The position numbers and the translations under genes were made by a program. Under the pieces are notes generated by a model. The model was given only the letters and a program-made list of their open reading frames with translations, was not told the origin of the DNA and searched no databases. DNA of 64,000 nt from Tubulanus polymorphus (Eukaryota; Nemertea; Palaeonemertea; Tubulaniformes; Tubulanidae). Position 1 is the stretch's first letter, and each line of letters begins with the position of its first letter. Positions 1 through 14,100 of this stretch are shown here, piece after piece. The DNA lies in the NCBI RefSeq assembly GCF_964204645.1, contig NC_134025.1:21854001-21918000 (forward strand), written 5' to 3'.

Positions 1-2140
1 AAAGGACAGATCTTTAATACGAAGTGCCCGGGTACCTGAATGAATCATTTGAGAATGGACAATTTTCAATTTCCATTAAAAAAACATGAAAATTGAATCT
101 CACTTTCGATAAAATCATGACCCAAATTAGTTGAAGCTGACTTTTTTAGGGGCACTTTGAAAATTTTAGGGGGTCCATTCTCTTTCCCCGAACCCCCCCC
201 CCTCGGCGCAGGCCTTAGAGCAACGTGTACTGTGGTTCAGAGTCATTCTATCTGAGATGTAAAAAGATTTCAGGTCCCAAATCAGCAGTGAAAAGTTTAC
301 TGTATTTTTGCCATGTCATCAACAATGCATTTGGAGGCATTCGGGGATATTCAAATCGCACACAGGGCTCTTGACCCCAGACCCGACGAGACCAATACCG
401 CGATCCATGATAATAGAATGGATATAGCATAATAATCCATCGAGAATTCCACCAGGAAAAGGACTAATTACGAGGTACACACCTGCCTATCTGAATAACA
501 GTAGATCCACGGCGACTCAAAGTCTAGACTCATATCTCATCGAGAGGCTCATTTCTCATAAAAATGCAAATATAATCCCAGCGATAATCAACTAAATCGA
601 TGATGCAGGACTGGAATCTAACTGGGATCTTTCATCGAGAAATAAATAATCGCAAAATTTCATATTTGAAATTTTATATCAGAAATAATATTTGATCGGT
701 TACACTACGCGGCCGCTGCTATACTGCTGGCCTATATCAAAAGCCGAATGAACTTTCAACAAACCTACCCCTAATGAATTTACGAGTAATTAGATTTTTC
801 AACGCTCGAATCGTGAATAGCACGCCGAATTCAATTTCGCTGAAGGGTCATAGCGTTTAGATTGAATCGCTGATATTTTTCAGAGCGCGTCTATCTCGCA
901 GTTAGACGTATATGATGGATTCCTCGTAGAGAGCGAACGAGAATTGGCAGATAAGCCATTTCGATAAGGTCGCCGCGCGTTTTCGAGAAATCGCGCAATT
1001 TATAAAGCGATCTTTTATGAATCAGCGACGGCACGGACTATTGTCTTTTTGACAGGCGACTTATATTTACGAGCCTCCCGTTCAGTATTAGGTCATGCAA
1101 TAAAACAGAGAGATTCACATGAACTGTCTTCACCGGGTTGACATTGATAGATAAGTCAGATATTAGAAAGACTAACTGGATTTATGCTGTGAACACTAGA
1201 GCCGCGGACACACGGAGATGAATTGGCATGGGCAAAAATTAGCCCAGATCAGGCCCCGAGTCAAATTTGGCGCATGCCTAATTAGACAGCGCGTTCACAC
1301 ATAAAACACTCGATACTGAACAATGCTTAAAAACGAAACAAGAACATTGTCATTCACACGCAATAATTTGTTGAATAATTTGACGCCCGCTAAAATTTGG
1401 CATTTTGGTCGGCTGCATTCTTGGGCTAATCAGGCAGGGTTTCGGGCTGTGGTAATCTCGATGCAATCAGATTCAAATCCCTCCTGATTGAGGATGCAGT
1501 GTTTGTAGCTAATTCATGTCTGGATATCATTAGATGGTTTCATAGTGCATAGTGTATAGCCTTAAGCCTTAATACTTTTTGGTTGGAGAATGTGGAAAGG
1601 TGTAATAATTCATAATGATGAACACAAGGAATAGAGGGTCCGCCACTGCTGAATAGGGCTTTCTTTGAAGCAGCCAGGAAGCCCTAATTTACCTAAATAG
1701 TCAGAAGGACACAAAATAAAAATATATCACAAAACTCGGTTCCACAGTCAAGAGTTGAATTTGATTCTAAATGGTTTTAAGGCAATTGAAACTGAGGATA
1801 AAATGTATGTAGAATTTGTCATCAGTTGACATGATGAAGGCAAACATATTCATGATATCATATGCCGCATTCACTTCGGAGTTTGCTTCGTGTTACTTTA
1901 GGGAGACAGCTCTGTGCAAGTCTCCCCTCTTTGCAAAAAGGTCAATAGTTCGCTCCCCTTCTGCAGTATCTATCTTAACCACCTGAGCCCTGACTGGTTA
2001 GCCCCGAGGCAAAAAAGAACATCGAACTGATGATCACAAGAGTGGTTGATACAACGCGCCGAAGTGGTGGCTTTGAAGTTGAACGAAAATACAACGTGCT
2101 GGTAGGATATCTCCTCGTCATCACTGTTATTAAGTCTTAC
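1..2140. other. TRIM9-like gene, intron 2 (left edge)
   Basis: This stretch lies downstream of the second TRIM9-like coding exon on the minus strand. I looked for the next exon, which in the family continues the coiled coil, and found none, so it should lie beyond the left edge. No convincing reading frame is present. Around 1225-1290 there is a dispersed repeat that recurs near 26985-27060, and near 1295 a GCGCGTTCACAC motif like the ends of the element at 59398. The block around 840-1080 is richer in CpG than its surroundings. I see nothing else. Confidence 0.6.
1225..1290 (+). repeat. Dispersed repeat, copy 1 (second copy near 26985-27060)
   Basis: The phrase CCCAGATCAGGCC is followed by AAATTTGG and CATGCCT with similar spacing here and in intron 6 of RTRAF. 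The two copies are in the same orientation and clearly diverged. The class is unknown; a SINE or MITE fragment is the likely reading. Confidence 0.4.
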
Positions 2141-5100
2141 CTGCACGCGTTCCGTCATGCCCTTTAATCTCTGAATGAATTCGGTTCCAGATCTGGCTTT
2201 TTCCGATAAAGTTTGAAGTATCTGCGACAACTCGGCCTGTAAAGATTAAAGAACATTCGTACATTACACTAAATCCGATTATCATTATCTATATACGGAG
2301 GTTGGATCGAAAACCGCTACATATGTTATACCGGGTATATCGCGAAGGACCGAAGTCCCGAAGGACCCAGAAAATTTCGAAAAAAAAACATTTATCATTA
2401 CTTAGATCACTCTAGAATATTGACTAATTCAACAGAGGTGGCTGGCCCCTGAACTCACATCATGTGGTTTTGGCATTCAATGCATTTTCTAATCCAATTC
2501 AAAGACGGACATTTTTGATGTCTGTCTGGCTTTCAGCTAATAAGCTTCATTAATAGTTGGTCGATCTTGATAAAACGTGGGTACAATGTTAGTACGGGGG
2601 TCTAGTCGAGTAGTGCAAAATGGACTGAGCACGCCACCTAGTGGCAGAAACATAAAGGGGTCGAAATTTAAAAAGTTGTCTCTACAAAATTTAGCTATTG
2701 ACCCGATACAACATCCAAAATGCAATGGGAACAAACGCATGTGAATTTCAGAGTTCGAGCCCGAGAACCGTTGTCGCCTAAGGCTCGTTCTATCACCCTT
2801 TAAACAAAGATATAGATTCGTTTCTCGTATCATTTTTCATAATCCCGGTGGGAGCGTAACAGCTGAGTTCGCTAACTCGACAAATCGCTCGAACTCCCTG
2901 ATAATCTGTGTCAACTATCATTGAACTAATTATACAGCAGCCTATCTTGTTTGCATCGTTTTTATCACTTAATACTAGATGCTCACTTCGGATTCAACAA
3001 CATATTCTTATTATCGCATGTTACTGATTCTCCAGAGCTTATCTGGTCCGTTTTATGTTGGAATATACATAGGCCTAATTATTTTGTTGTAATTCGCATG
3101 CATGTTGATAAGGGCCCCCCCCCCTCCGTAAATCGATCATTCCATAACAAATTGACTACTTCTGAACACAAAACTGATAGCATTTTTGGCCCTGGCCAAA
3201 TTGGACCCGGAACAACTGTTCACACAGGTGCCAAATGGGCCTGTGCCTGTTTGGCCCGGGTTAAAATCGTCTATCATCTGTTATCGCTGCATCTGAAATG
3301 TCGTTCCATTTTGGTCTGGTTATTCAATTCATCTATCCAAGAATTTGGAATTTTTTTGTGCCGTGGCAGTCTCAGGATGCCATCGCATTTGAATCCCAAC
3401 TGACGGAGGAAGCAGCATCATAGCATAAACCCCAAACCTGACTGGGTGCACAGTTCAACATCATCATTTCCCAATCAAAAGTTTATGTTACATTTTATCA
3501 ATTACATCCATGGTAAAGCAATTAATAAGCCACATGAAACCATGGACTCACTACAGAGGTGAACATTTCTATACAAAATGCATGAATAGTTGAGGCCTGG
3601 TCTAGTGTGCAAAGAGTTTATCACAGCAGCTTCTATTCCAATGCAATTGCAAAGGCTGTATTAGCAGCACGGAGCAAAAATTACTGAGCGTTAGTTGTAA
3701 TGGTATCAAGAAGTCCTAATGAGTTTTAGTGTTCAGAAAGTCATTAGTTCAGTATTCTCGGTATAATCATCAATCCGGCTATTACTAGTGAGAAGTTTCG
3801 AGATATCAAACAGATGTCTTCTGAATGGGCTTTTACAAGTATATAGCCTACTACAATACAGACTTATATATACATTACAATAATGAAATACGAGATGATT
3901 GAGTTGATTTTCAAAATGACCACGGACCTAGTGTGGTTTCAACATGAAATAGAAGAGTATAAGGGCTTTGATAAAAAAATGGCCAACTTCACTAAGCCCA
4001 CTGGAATAATAATAATATTAATTTCGCCATGTACATACGCAGTATAAATGATATAGAGATTATAAACAATTTACACACATACGAGGCTGGATGCTTGGAA
4101 AGCCAGTGGAGGCTGTGTAATTAACTTCACCTCGGTGACTGTTGGTGATTGCAACTTAATCTTAAGCTGACTGGGCTGATTGCTCAACAGTTAACCAGTA
4201 TTTACCCTTGTAAAAATGCGGTTTTAATTGCCACTTTGTCATTGATCCTTATAAGTTAACTTTTTTTTAAAAGTTAACTTTTGAGTTAAGGCTGTGTTTG
4301 GCTCATACAGAAAGCTACTTTCCTTTCTCTCTTCTTATAATTGTGCTTGTTTAAAAAATTGCTAATTATATTTTTTTCATTTTTCCCTTTCCTTTAATCT
4401 CTGTGTATAGCCTTTCATGCTTTCTGTGACATAAATTTGAACTTGAACTTGAGCAACCGCGCCTACCGTCTTAAGTTGTTGAGTTGGCTATAGAGAAACT
4501 AAATGAGCTACAATCCGAGCCGATGATATCCATATCATGCAACTGGCCACATGGATGGGTTCAAAAATAAGTATACCAGTAGAACAATTGATGCGATAAG
4601 ATAGGCGTTAGCACCTTCTCATTGAAGTCATTCTGCTATGAGTCAGCCCTCTGGTCCATTTGAACCGCATAATAGCTGAAAGAAGGGTCGATTCACTGGA
4701 GAAATGATGATGCTCGGCGCACTTCATACCTCACCTTATCGTCTGTGTCTCTATCGGCGTCAATGTTTTACACCTTTATCTCGTTCGACGGCGCCAAAGT
4801 GATTCATTTTACGCGGATATTTATACTAATATTTAATAGATAAGTCGTAGTCGGCGGTGGTTATTTCTCCATCAATGAACTCACTCATCATCTGAACCAT
4901 TTAAACCAGGCCCGGGTTTTATAGATATGGAAGAAAAATTGTCCCTGGGAACATTTTAAAATTTGCTAGTTATGGTGGTTGTCACCCAGATTGAGGATTC
5001 ATTCCTAGAGATAACTTTGATACTCAGTCTATGAAACCGTAAAACCGGACCCTGGCGTTTCACTTCTAGGTTACCTATACAATCGGTCAGCATCAGAAGC

Positions 5101-8100
5101 AAACTGATTGACAATTGATTTGACGACAATGTCTAGTGGCGTTTAGCGACTGCAGTGGTGGCAATAATTTAATGAATGACGCTTTTTTCTTTGAATCAAC
5201 CATGCTTTCGAAGAAATTGAAGTAAATTTGCAGCAGTTAAATATACATGAACCTCTCAAAATCGGCAATTAGCCGTGGCAATCAAAAATTGCTTCCAACA
5301 TGCCGGTCATGCATGTCAATTGCTTTTAGGAGGTACAATTTCAATCTGTTCTTCTTCATTTACTGAAGAATTTGTGTATCTTGTTCTTACACTCTAGATC
5401 CTTAATCCAATTGAAACTAAGATTGTCCTAACCCTTATTCACCGCGACTCATAAACCCCATTACATACCCTCACCCTTCATGTGCCCAGTAAGGTTCATC
5501 TTCCTGATATGCCTTATGGGAACAATTCGTTTCACCACTGGCCTGTTGTCGTACTGCAACTGAGTTTACTGTGCAGGTTAAATCAACTATGAGTGCACCC
5601 AAACCCCACCAAAACCCTTATCCGTGTATGGGTAATATGTGAAGGATACCAGTCAGTTACGGAAGCTAAGCCTTGGTATCATGATCGTGTATCAAGTTTG
5701 AAGTCACCTGTCTGTCAATTGAAGAAATTCTAGTAACGATGTTTTTTTCTGGGAATGAATCATTCTACGCTCCATTGTCGCGTACCTGTATCTGAATAGC
5801 GCGCTTCGATAATTTCAGAAGATTCTTACTCGAATTGAGCGTTGTCTTTGGTTCTTCGGCGCAAAATAGATATTCTTCATTGCGACAGATTTTACCCTCA
5901 TTACAAAATGAATAACGGGCTGATTTCTCTGTCATATGCCGCGTGTCGTTTATACAATAATATAAGGACCCTGTTGCACCAGGTTTCTAACTTGATGTGG
6001 CTGACAATAGGATAACTCATCAAAATTTAGTTCATTTGCAATTAACATTCATCCATATTTTTAGCCACCCACATATAACATAAGGAAAATCGTATCTCTT
6101 GATAAACTCAGATTGATCTTTAAGGTTCATAAATAGCACGGTTTTTATTTCAACATTTGCACAATTTGAGAAATTATGGATAGAATTCCGAATTTTACAG
6201 GAGGTCTGTCATTGTTGTCTCTGAATATTAGCGAACCAGGTAGATCCTTCCTTGCTCGGAGGTCAAAGTTGACGGCAGAGTCAAGGATGCATCCAAGGGG
6301 AGGATGCAGGGGGTGCGTACCCCTTCCCCCAAAATGTGTAAAGTTGCCCCGAAATTTTACAGCAAAACGAATACATTAAACTGATACCTAAGTAGTACTC
6401 AATATTTCCTGAATTGTCTACATTTTTTCCGATTAGCTTTCCTTTGGGTTCCCTTTTAAAAATATGATATGCTCTGTGCACCCCTTCCTGAATCAGACCC
6501 TAGACCCGGAAATCATCATTTCACTGAGGCAGAAGAGTCAGTTTCAGATAACACTGACGAGCAGAGCACATAAGTGTGCGTATGACAATAGAACTAGCCG
6601 ATGATGAAATATAACCGAGAACGCCGAGAAGCCAATTATTACGTAGCCCGAAGCTCCCGATATCGGTGGATCTTGCAGAGACTTTCTTCCGCCACCACCT
6701 CCGTTCTCTCTCTCTCTCTCTCTCTTTCCCTCAGTTCTCTCTCAATCAGTCAGCCATACACACAACACACGCGGCGAGTAAAACAAATCTAATCATACCC
6801 GATGTCAACGAACGCGACGACGACTGAGTCACTTGGTTACGATTCAATTTCAGTTGATCCGGCGAAAATTAAGGGTGTCACACCTTTCCGTCGTCGACGT
6901 TAGAGGGAAGCGGCGTAGAAGATCGATCCGCGAAAGGTGAAAGCCTTACTTTGTATTTCATCACGCCCCAATCAGAAATACGTCATGCTACCCCTGCATT
7001 ATTATCATATACGAATTGGAAAGAAATTGTAGCAATATGCAGATCGGCAAGGAAAAAAATTGAAAGTCAATGAATGAGTAAGAGACCAGCGTGAGTTGCT
7101 TGCTGGATTCAGGCTTGATCAAAGATTGTTTACCTGAACCTGAAACGAAAATTTCTAATTATGTACTTCGATCTCAGGAATGGAGCTCAAATCTACACTA
7201 AATCATCTGGACTTTACTTTTTATGATTCGGTTACCACGGCATTGTGTATACACGGGGTCTGTACTTCAGGTAGATTGATTTCAAATCAGACATCTACAC
7301 TTAAGATCAAGACCATGATCTATTATACCCAGAATTGATGAATCTGCAGGGTGGATCTAGGGTCTGCTTCAGGGAGGGGTGCCCGCCCCAAAATAGGGCA
7401 CATCATATAATTAATCCCTGAAAGAAAGCTCATCAGAAAAAATTAGCTCATATTTGGAAATACAGAGAAGAGCTTATGAATTTCTTTTTTAGGTATCAGT
7501 TTGATATATTTCATTTTCCTATCAAATTTCAGGGCAACCTGATATTTCAGAGGGGGTGCGTACCCCCTGCTACCCCCTTCGATCATCCATTCAATCCGCC
7601 ACTGATCTGGTACTATGTGTTCGAATTCAACAAAGACTAAAAATATAACGTAATTATCGTGAGCTCTCTCATTAATAGCAAACAAAGCCGTTCACAGCGG
7701 TAGGTTATCGAAACGTTTACAGCGCGCTCTACTCTAAGCAGCCAGCGTTGAAGACTTTCTTATTTTGAACAACACACAGGAAAGGTGTTAAATTCAATAG
7801 CGTTCGTAAGCCATAAGCAAATATGTTCGCGCAGCAATCTAACACAAAGGACGAAAAACGACACCGTTCGTTTGTAAATTACTTATGGAATCGGAGAACC
7901 GTTGATTGTGTGTCGACCGTCGCCAGTGAGTCTCCGTTACGTTCGGATCGAGCGTATTTCGGTTTAGTGACCGACGCGGAGGGGCGGAATCGGCGACAAT
8001 AGACCCGCGATCGAACAATAAAAATACGATATATCCGATGCCTTCAACTGTACATTTTCGAGTGGCTCATTATTCGCTGTTTAATAGGCTATTGTCGTCG

Positions 8101-11100
8101 GGTGATGATGTTTATTTTTCTCGCTTGCGCTTTTTTTTCCAAATACGCGAGAACGAAAAATAGAACGGCAAACCCGACAGGCAAATGCAAAGCGAAAATC
8201 AATGGAAAAAAAGCACGGTACGTTCATGCGCGCCCGTAAAACGAACACGTTCCGTAAGTCTAATTTCTCTCCGATTGCGGGCGCAATCGTTTAACCCCCT
8301 CTGTTAACCCGCAATTACGTATTTAGAATATTGTATAGCTAGCGTTAATTTCCTCTACGACCCACCGCAACAGTAGCAAACGCGCAAGTTCGACAAATCA
8401 TGCGCGAAATCGTCACAATTTCACGAGACCGCGTTCTGAAGGTCGGCGGGATGCTGGCGATAACGGACAGTAATTAGAACCGCTCGCAGAGCGCTGCTAC
8501 CAGCGCGCGCCTGTACCGCGGCATTTTCAGCTGCCAATTTTTTTCTGGTACAATTACTTTCCGATTATACGAGAAACAACATCGCAAAAAATAAAGGGAT
8601 CATGCGAAGTCACGTGTAATTCGTACGAGACATCGATGTATTGTTTCGGCGAGGTATCGTGTTGTTTTTCACCGAGTCTCTCATCGAGTCGTCGTTGTTA
8701 TAATATGTGGTTATTATTTCCTCGGCGCTCGTGATCAATAGCCGCGGCGTTTGAAGTGCTCGTCGCACTGTCGCCAGGTTTATCGATTCGCCGCCGAGTC
8801 TCTCATCTCTACGTTGACTGCTATAGCAGTTGTATCACCGCGGTTATTATTAGTTACTACTGCCGCTATTCAGTGCGGTCAACAATCTTAAATGGCTGTT
8901 GTAATAAGGGCAATTGTGCGAATATATTGTAATGATACGGAAGGGCAATAACAAACAAATGTATCGAGTGACGCTAAAATAAGAATCCCGCACCAATGAT
9001 ATAAATAAAAGTCGGAAATGTTGAATTATGATTATCTGATTATCACATCATGTTATTTCATCTTAATCTCATTCACTAGCTCATTACTGTTAGTATTTGT
9101 GATCATCATCATTGTTTTTGTACATAGATTTTCAAGGACAACGATCCTCCACTCGAGTACAGCCTCCTGGCTTACCTCCTTTCCCCTTGTTATATATAAT
9201 CTACTCTATCCTACAAGGGAGCCATGAGGAATATACGACGGATTTTTATTTTGATTCGCTCAACCCACTGAGCGCCACACAGGGCATTATAAACAGGTTC
9301 GATGTTTCTTTTTCCCAATGGGGGAGACACCAGAGAAGAACCTTCAACCAAGAAATTCTGTCGCTACCAGGATTCTAACCAATGAACCCTGGATTGACGA
9401 GACCAGTGAGACTACACCAATGCGCCTACGATGCAACTGTGTCACACAATGTCTTCAACTTTTCCAAATTCGTTCCAGCACATCTTAAACTACTTGAAAA
9501 GAGTTGGCGTTTTTCATGCAATTCTCAACACGAGCATCAATAGGGACATCATTACTTAACTATGATATGGGGGTAGTCTTATTAGCTTATGAGGATGAAT
9601 GTAGGTAAAAATCCCCGGAATAACATTTCCCTAGCTAGTTAATTCATATATATCTACGATCTAATGCAATAGAAATATTGATAGGGTATTGTCGATTGGC
9701 TTAACATTTCAAGTATAATGTCACGAAATGTTATACAACTTTTCATAAGACATAGTTGATAGTTGGTGCCTCATATATATATTTTCATTCCTTGTATAAA
9801 CTCAGGTTCAGGGTCCTATAGAGTTATTCAAAATTCTAACACTTGTTTGACACCCCTTATGTAATATCCAAATACATCAAACTGACTATCAGTATATACA
9901 AACAAGTTTTAATCCACTATCAAAACGAGTTTTGACTGGTATGCCACATATGTATAGGCTTATGTCTTCTAAAATAATCGCACCATTTTTGATTCGATTT
10001 CTAAGCCTAAGCCGACACGAGCAGGCCAGGCCTACTTGAATATTCATCGAAATAGTGGTAATAATTCTTCGAAAGAATATCGTTACATTGTTGATCACTT
10101 CAAAAAAGTTTATAATCCCATAACCCCTCGCACAAGTGTGCACGTATGGTTTCATTATTTAGCCTTGAAAACGCTCTCAAAGCCAGAGCAAAAATGCACA
10201 ATCATCAAAATGAGCAATATCGCAAGATAGACTACGATAATATTCTTATGCGTACAACTTAGTCATAACAGTTATCAAATCATTCCCCCCCCCCCCCCGA
10301 GGAAGTGAAGCCTAGCCATCTGATCCACGAAGCTATAATCTGTAAAATAATTGTAAAACATGAGATCCTCCGTAGCCGAGAGAATCGCAGTGATTATTTG
10401 ACTGATATGAATGGTGGTGACCAATTCTCTCTGACGACGACATTTGTATGGCTTGTTGTGCTTATTGAGAAAAAGACGCTGGTTTAGCTGGTTGAGCGTT
10501 CATCGTTTACTGGGATCGCCTCGTAACAAGCAGACTAACTTATATAAGCTTATCTTGGATCTCTTCAGATTCAGATGGGTGCAAACGCATATCCGTTATA
10601 TCCCGAGTTCTGTTAGAATCTACCTGATTACGTTAGTGTTGCAGTGACTTTGTTATATGAAATAATCACTAATATTGGCCGGAAATGCGTCTAAAAAGGT
10701 TCAATTTTTCGAAAAAAATTTCTTGCAGGAGGTATCCCCTATGGTGCTCGCGGCTAAATAAGAGTTAAATTTGTTCAAATAAGTCTAAATTTGCACCCAC
10801 CAAAAAAGAGGCCGTGTACAGGCGGAAAAAAGTTTTTGGCCAAATGTGTTGAGTTTAACTGAACATTTTAAGTCCTTCCCTGCATCATTTGAATTGTAGA
10901 AATAAATTCGATATTGCTAAACCTTACAATATTTTCTGATCAATTCTCCTTCCTAAGATCGGTGATCATGACTTCGATAGTTGCATCAAATTATCGCCTT
11001 CGCAGTCAAAAAACAACTGAACACACCTCCTCCGCTGCCTGATTAGCAAGGAGATGAATGACTTCGAAGATTCTAAGTGAAAACTGACAGCTGGCTCGTG

Positions 11101-14100
11101 TTTGCGAACACCTTACACATGATAGAATAGACCGATAGAATAATGATGACGAACACCTTACACATGATAGAATAGACCGATAGAATAATGATGATGATGA
11201 TGCCTCGGCGCCAGCGAGCTTAGTTTCACTTCGAAGATGATCTCAGCTAATCAGTCTCATAAAACCTCATTCGACTCGAGCTTATATAGTCAATTCATGG
11301 ATATCCCTATTGTACTTTTTATTAGTATTAGATGAATATATTTAGAGCAGGTACCAGACCTTATCAGTATTGACAAAACACTACAATAAAGGAACTAAAG
11401 GTGAAATGCAAACATCGGAAATCCGAGTGATTGACCGTTTTCGACAAAGATAGAAAAATCTTCAACAACAACAACGTATTTAAATGAAGACAGATGTGGC
11501 GGAAGTCGGGAACAACGCCCCGGCATTGACACACGAGGCGCTGATCGAGCCCCGATGATTGAATCAATCACGTAGAACTTGTTAAAATCATTTATCTGTG
11601 AAAATTACGCAGACAGACTGTCGCCAATCTCAGTTTGCTTAGCGCTAGCTAGCTAAAAGCGATATGGCGATGATATCGAGCCCCGTGTACGCACGGAGTG
11701 CTGGCGATTTACAGTGGCGCTTGCGCGTGCACATATTCCCAGCTACGATTGAATATGCAATCTGATTAAATTTCTACATCGTAGAGATCAACTGAGAATT
11801 GATCTCGAAAAATTGACTTCGCGGAACTAAGATTAAAAAGATGTTCATACCTATCTATTTTTTTCGTTTCACGCATGACTTGCTGAGAGCGAATCATGAC
11901 ATTATTAGCAGGTACAAGGCATCTTTTTACCAATTGATGGACCACCACCAAGGGGCAGATCCGAATCGCTTTAGAAGGGCGATGCAGAAAAAAGGGCAAC
12001 TGTACTTCATAGAAAGTATTGCGCGGACCAACGAAGGGCCTCCCCCGGAAAATCTAAAAGATCTAGACTTATTCTAGCAACTTATTAGATCATCTGATTT
12101 CTATAGACCATCAATTGACTGGATGGAACATTGTGATATATGAGAAAAAAGTTTCTGAAGAATGATTTAGACACCGCAAAGGCAGTCCTCTCATAGCTCA
12201 GGACTTGAAAAGTGCTTATACCTCCATTAGACCATTTTTTAACAAAAAAAAAATATACACTAGTCGGTAAAGTCGTATTTAGACCATGAAAGTGATATCA
12301 TTTATAGTATCGTTACTTTGTCAGAACTCTACACATTCCTTCCATCAATATAGACGAAAAATATGTTCGCCAGAAGATTTCTCCCACTCAAAAATAAAAA
12401 TATGAAGTTCGTTTCCCATGACTGTTAACAGATCAGCTTTCTTATATAACGTTTCAACACCTTACGTAAGATTCACATGAGACACTTCAATCAAAGCGTA
12501 AAATTACTAGATAACAAAACATATTCCATGCAAATCTAAACAGGTTTGCATGTTGTTAGAAAATACATAGTTGAGTGATATTGAGCGAAAAGAAAAAGAA
12601 AAGCGAAAAGAAAATTTACCATTTTACCATTTTACCCGGAGAACAACAACACGAACATAGGACCGACCAATTAACTCTCGCGGCCGCCAACCTATGATAA
12701 GTGCTATCAGTAACAAATTGAATTTTTTTCTGTAATATGAAAGTAAATTAATGAATTAAAAGAAAGTCAAATTAATCAGTTATCAACAGTAAGACCCTCA
12801 CTGACACATTTCATATTTCTATACGCAGCAAACAAATCAAATCAGTATTTCTCATTGTCAAATAGTAACAATACTGAAAATCAGGAACAGTTGGCAACTC
12901 TCTCTCTTAATCGGTCATCGTCAGACCTCTATTTGCTTCCAGCCTTTTTATAAATAATCTATCATCATTTCTTTTTCTCTTGAAAATGTTTTATTGTCAT
13001 CAATGCTGTGTTACATTCTCTATTGTGATATTCCAATCTCGCAATGTAATTACTAAATAGTCAATAAAGATTAATTGAATCGATCAATTGAATCGAATCT
13101 CCGCCTAGAAATGGAGTAAGAGGAATTCCTGCCTCATACGGCGACTTCTTCCCGGGTTATTGTTCGAAGGTATTGAATCGGAAAGGGCTTATTCTTAAGC
13201 CATAAACCCATTAATTAGGCACTCTAATCTACCGACAATTGAAATTCCTCAGAGAAAGGTGCCGGACTTACAGTCCGCTACAAAGACTGCTCGTCGGTAA
13301 ATTTAATCTCGAGCACATTCGAAGACGTTCGCTGGAGACAGTCAGTCTGGAAAGCGATGGCGTAGACAAAAGTCATCGCGCCGCGGACAAATCTTCGAAA
13401 ACGTGCTCGACGAAATGAGCGCCTCGTCGTCGACACCTGTCCACCACAAAACAGAATAATGAAGAAAAATCTACTTTGTCGCCGAACGAACGCCGTACGT
13501 GTCGCTGATGATGTTTCATTGTGTGGACTAATGCCGGCTTTATGATGGAGAGAAAAAAAATCAGCCTCTCGCCAGTTCAAGGCACCGAGGTTAGATTTTC
13601 TGACCGGCGACAAAAATGTGTTTTGGTTTTTCAAGAACGGGTTAGATCCCTTTCAGAAAGGGTTCTTTGGCCACAGGACAGCATGGTTCTCCGTATAACT
13701 CTGAAGAGCGGTTACTTTTGCCGATGCTAAATCCCAAGCTTTCGATTTCGGTTTGGAGTGTTCGCCAAAAACCCTTGGAATTCATTCAACACTGAATTTT
13801 GGTGTAATCTTCCAATAATATCTCCCCCATTATTGCTTTGCACAATAGTTTGATAGTTAATCATTAACTATCAAACTATTGTGCAAAGCAATAGTCGCTG
13901 TAACCAATGATAGAATATTGGTATCAAATCATGTATAGGGGTAGCAGACTATTGACCAGGGGTGGACTCATTTCGGAGTGGATGTTAAAATGATCGGGGT
14001 GGTTTAAAACACCTAGTTGAGAACGCTGAACAAATAAAATGAGGATCAGGTGTTCTATTGGAAAAGTTTTTTTGACAAACACATTCACGTAACGAAACAT

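Noticed and set aside
2951-3403. 150-codon plus-strand frame
   Set aside because: It crosses a poly-C run and a GGCCAAAT-type repeat; no family is recognised and the composition is not protein-like.
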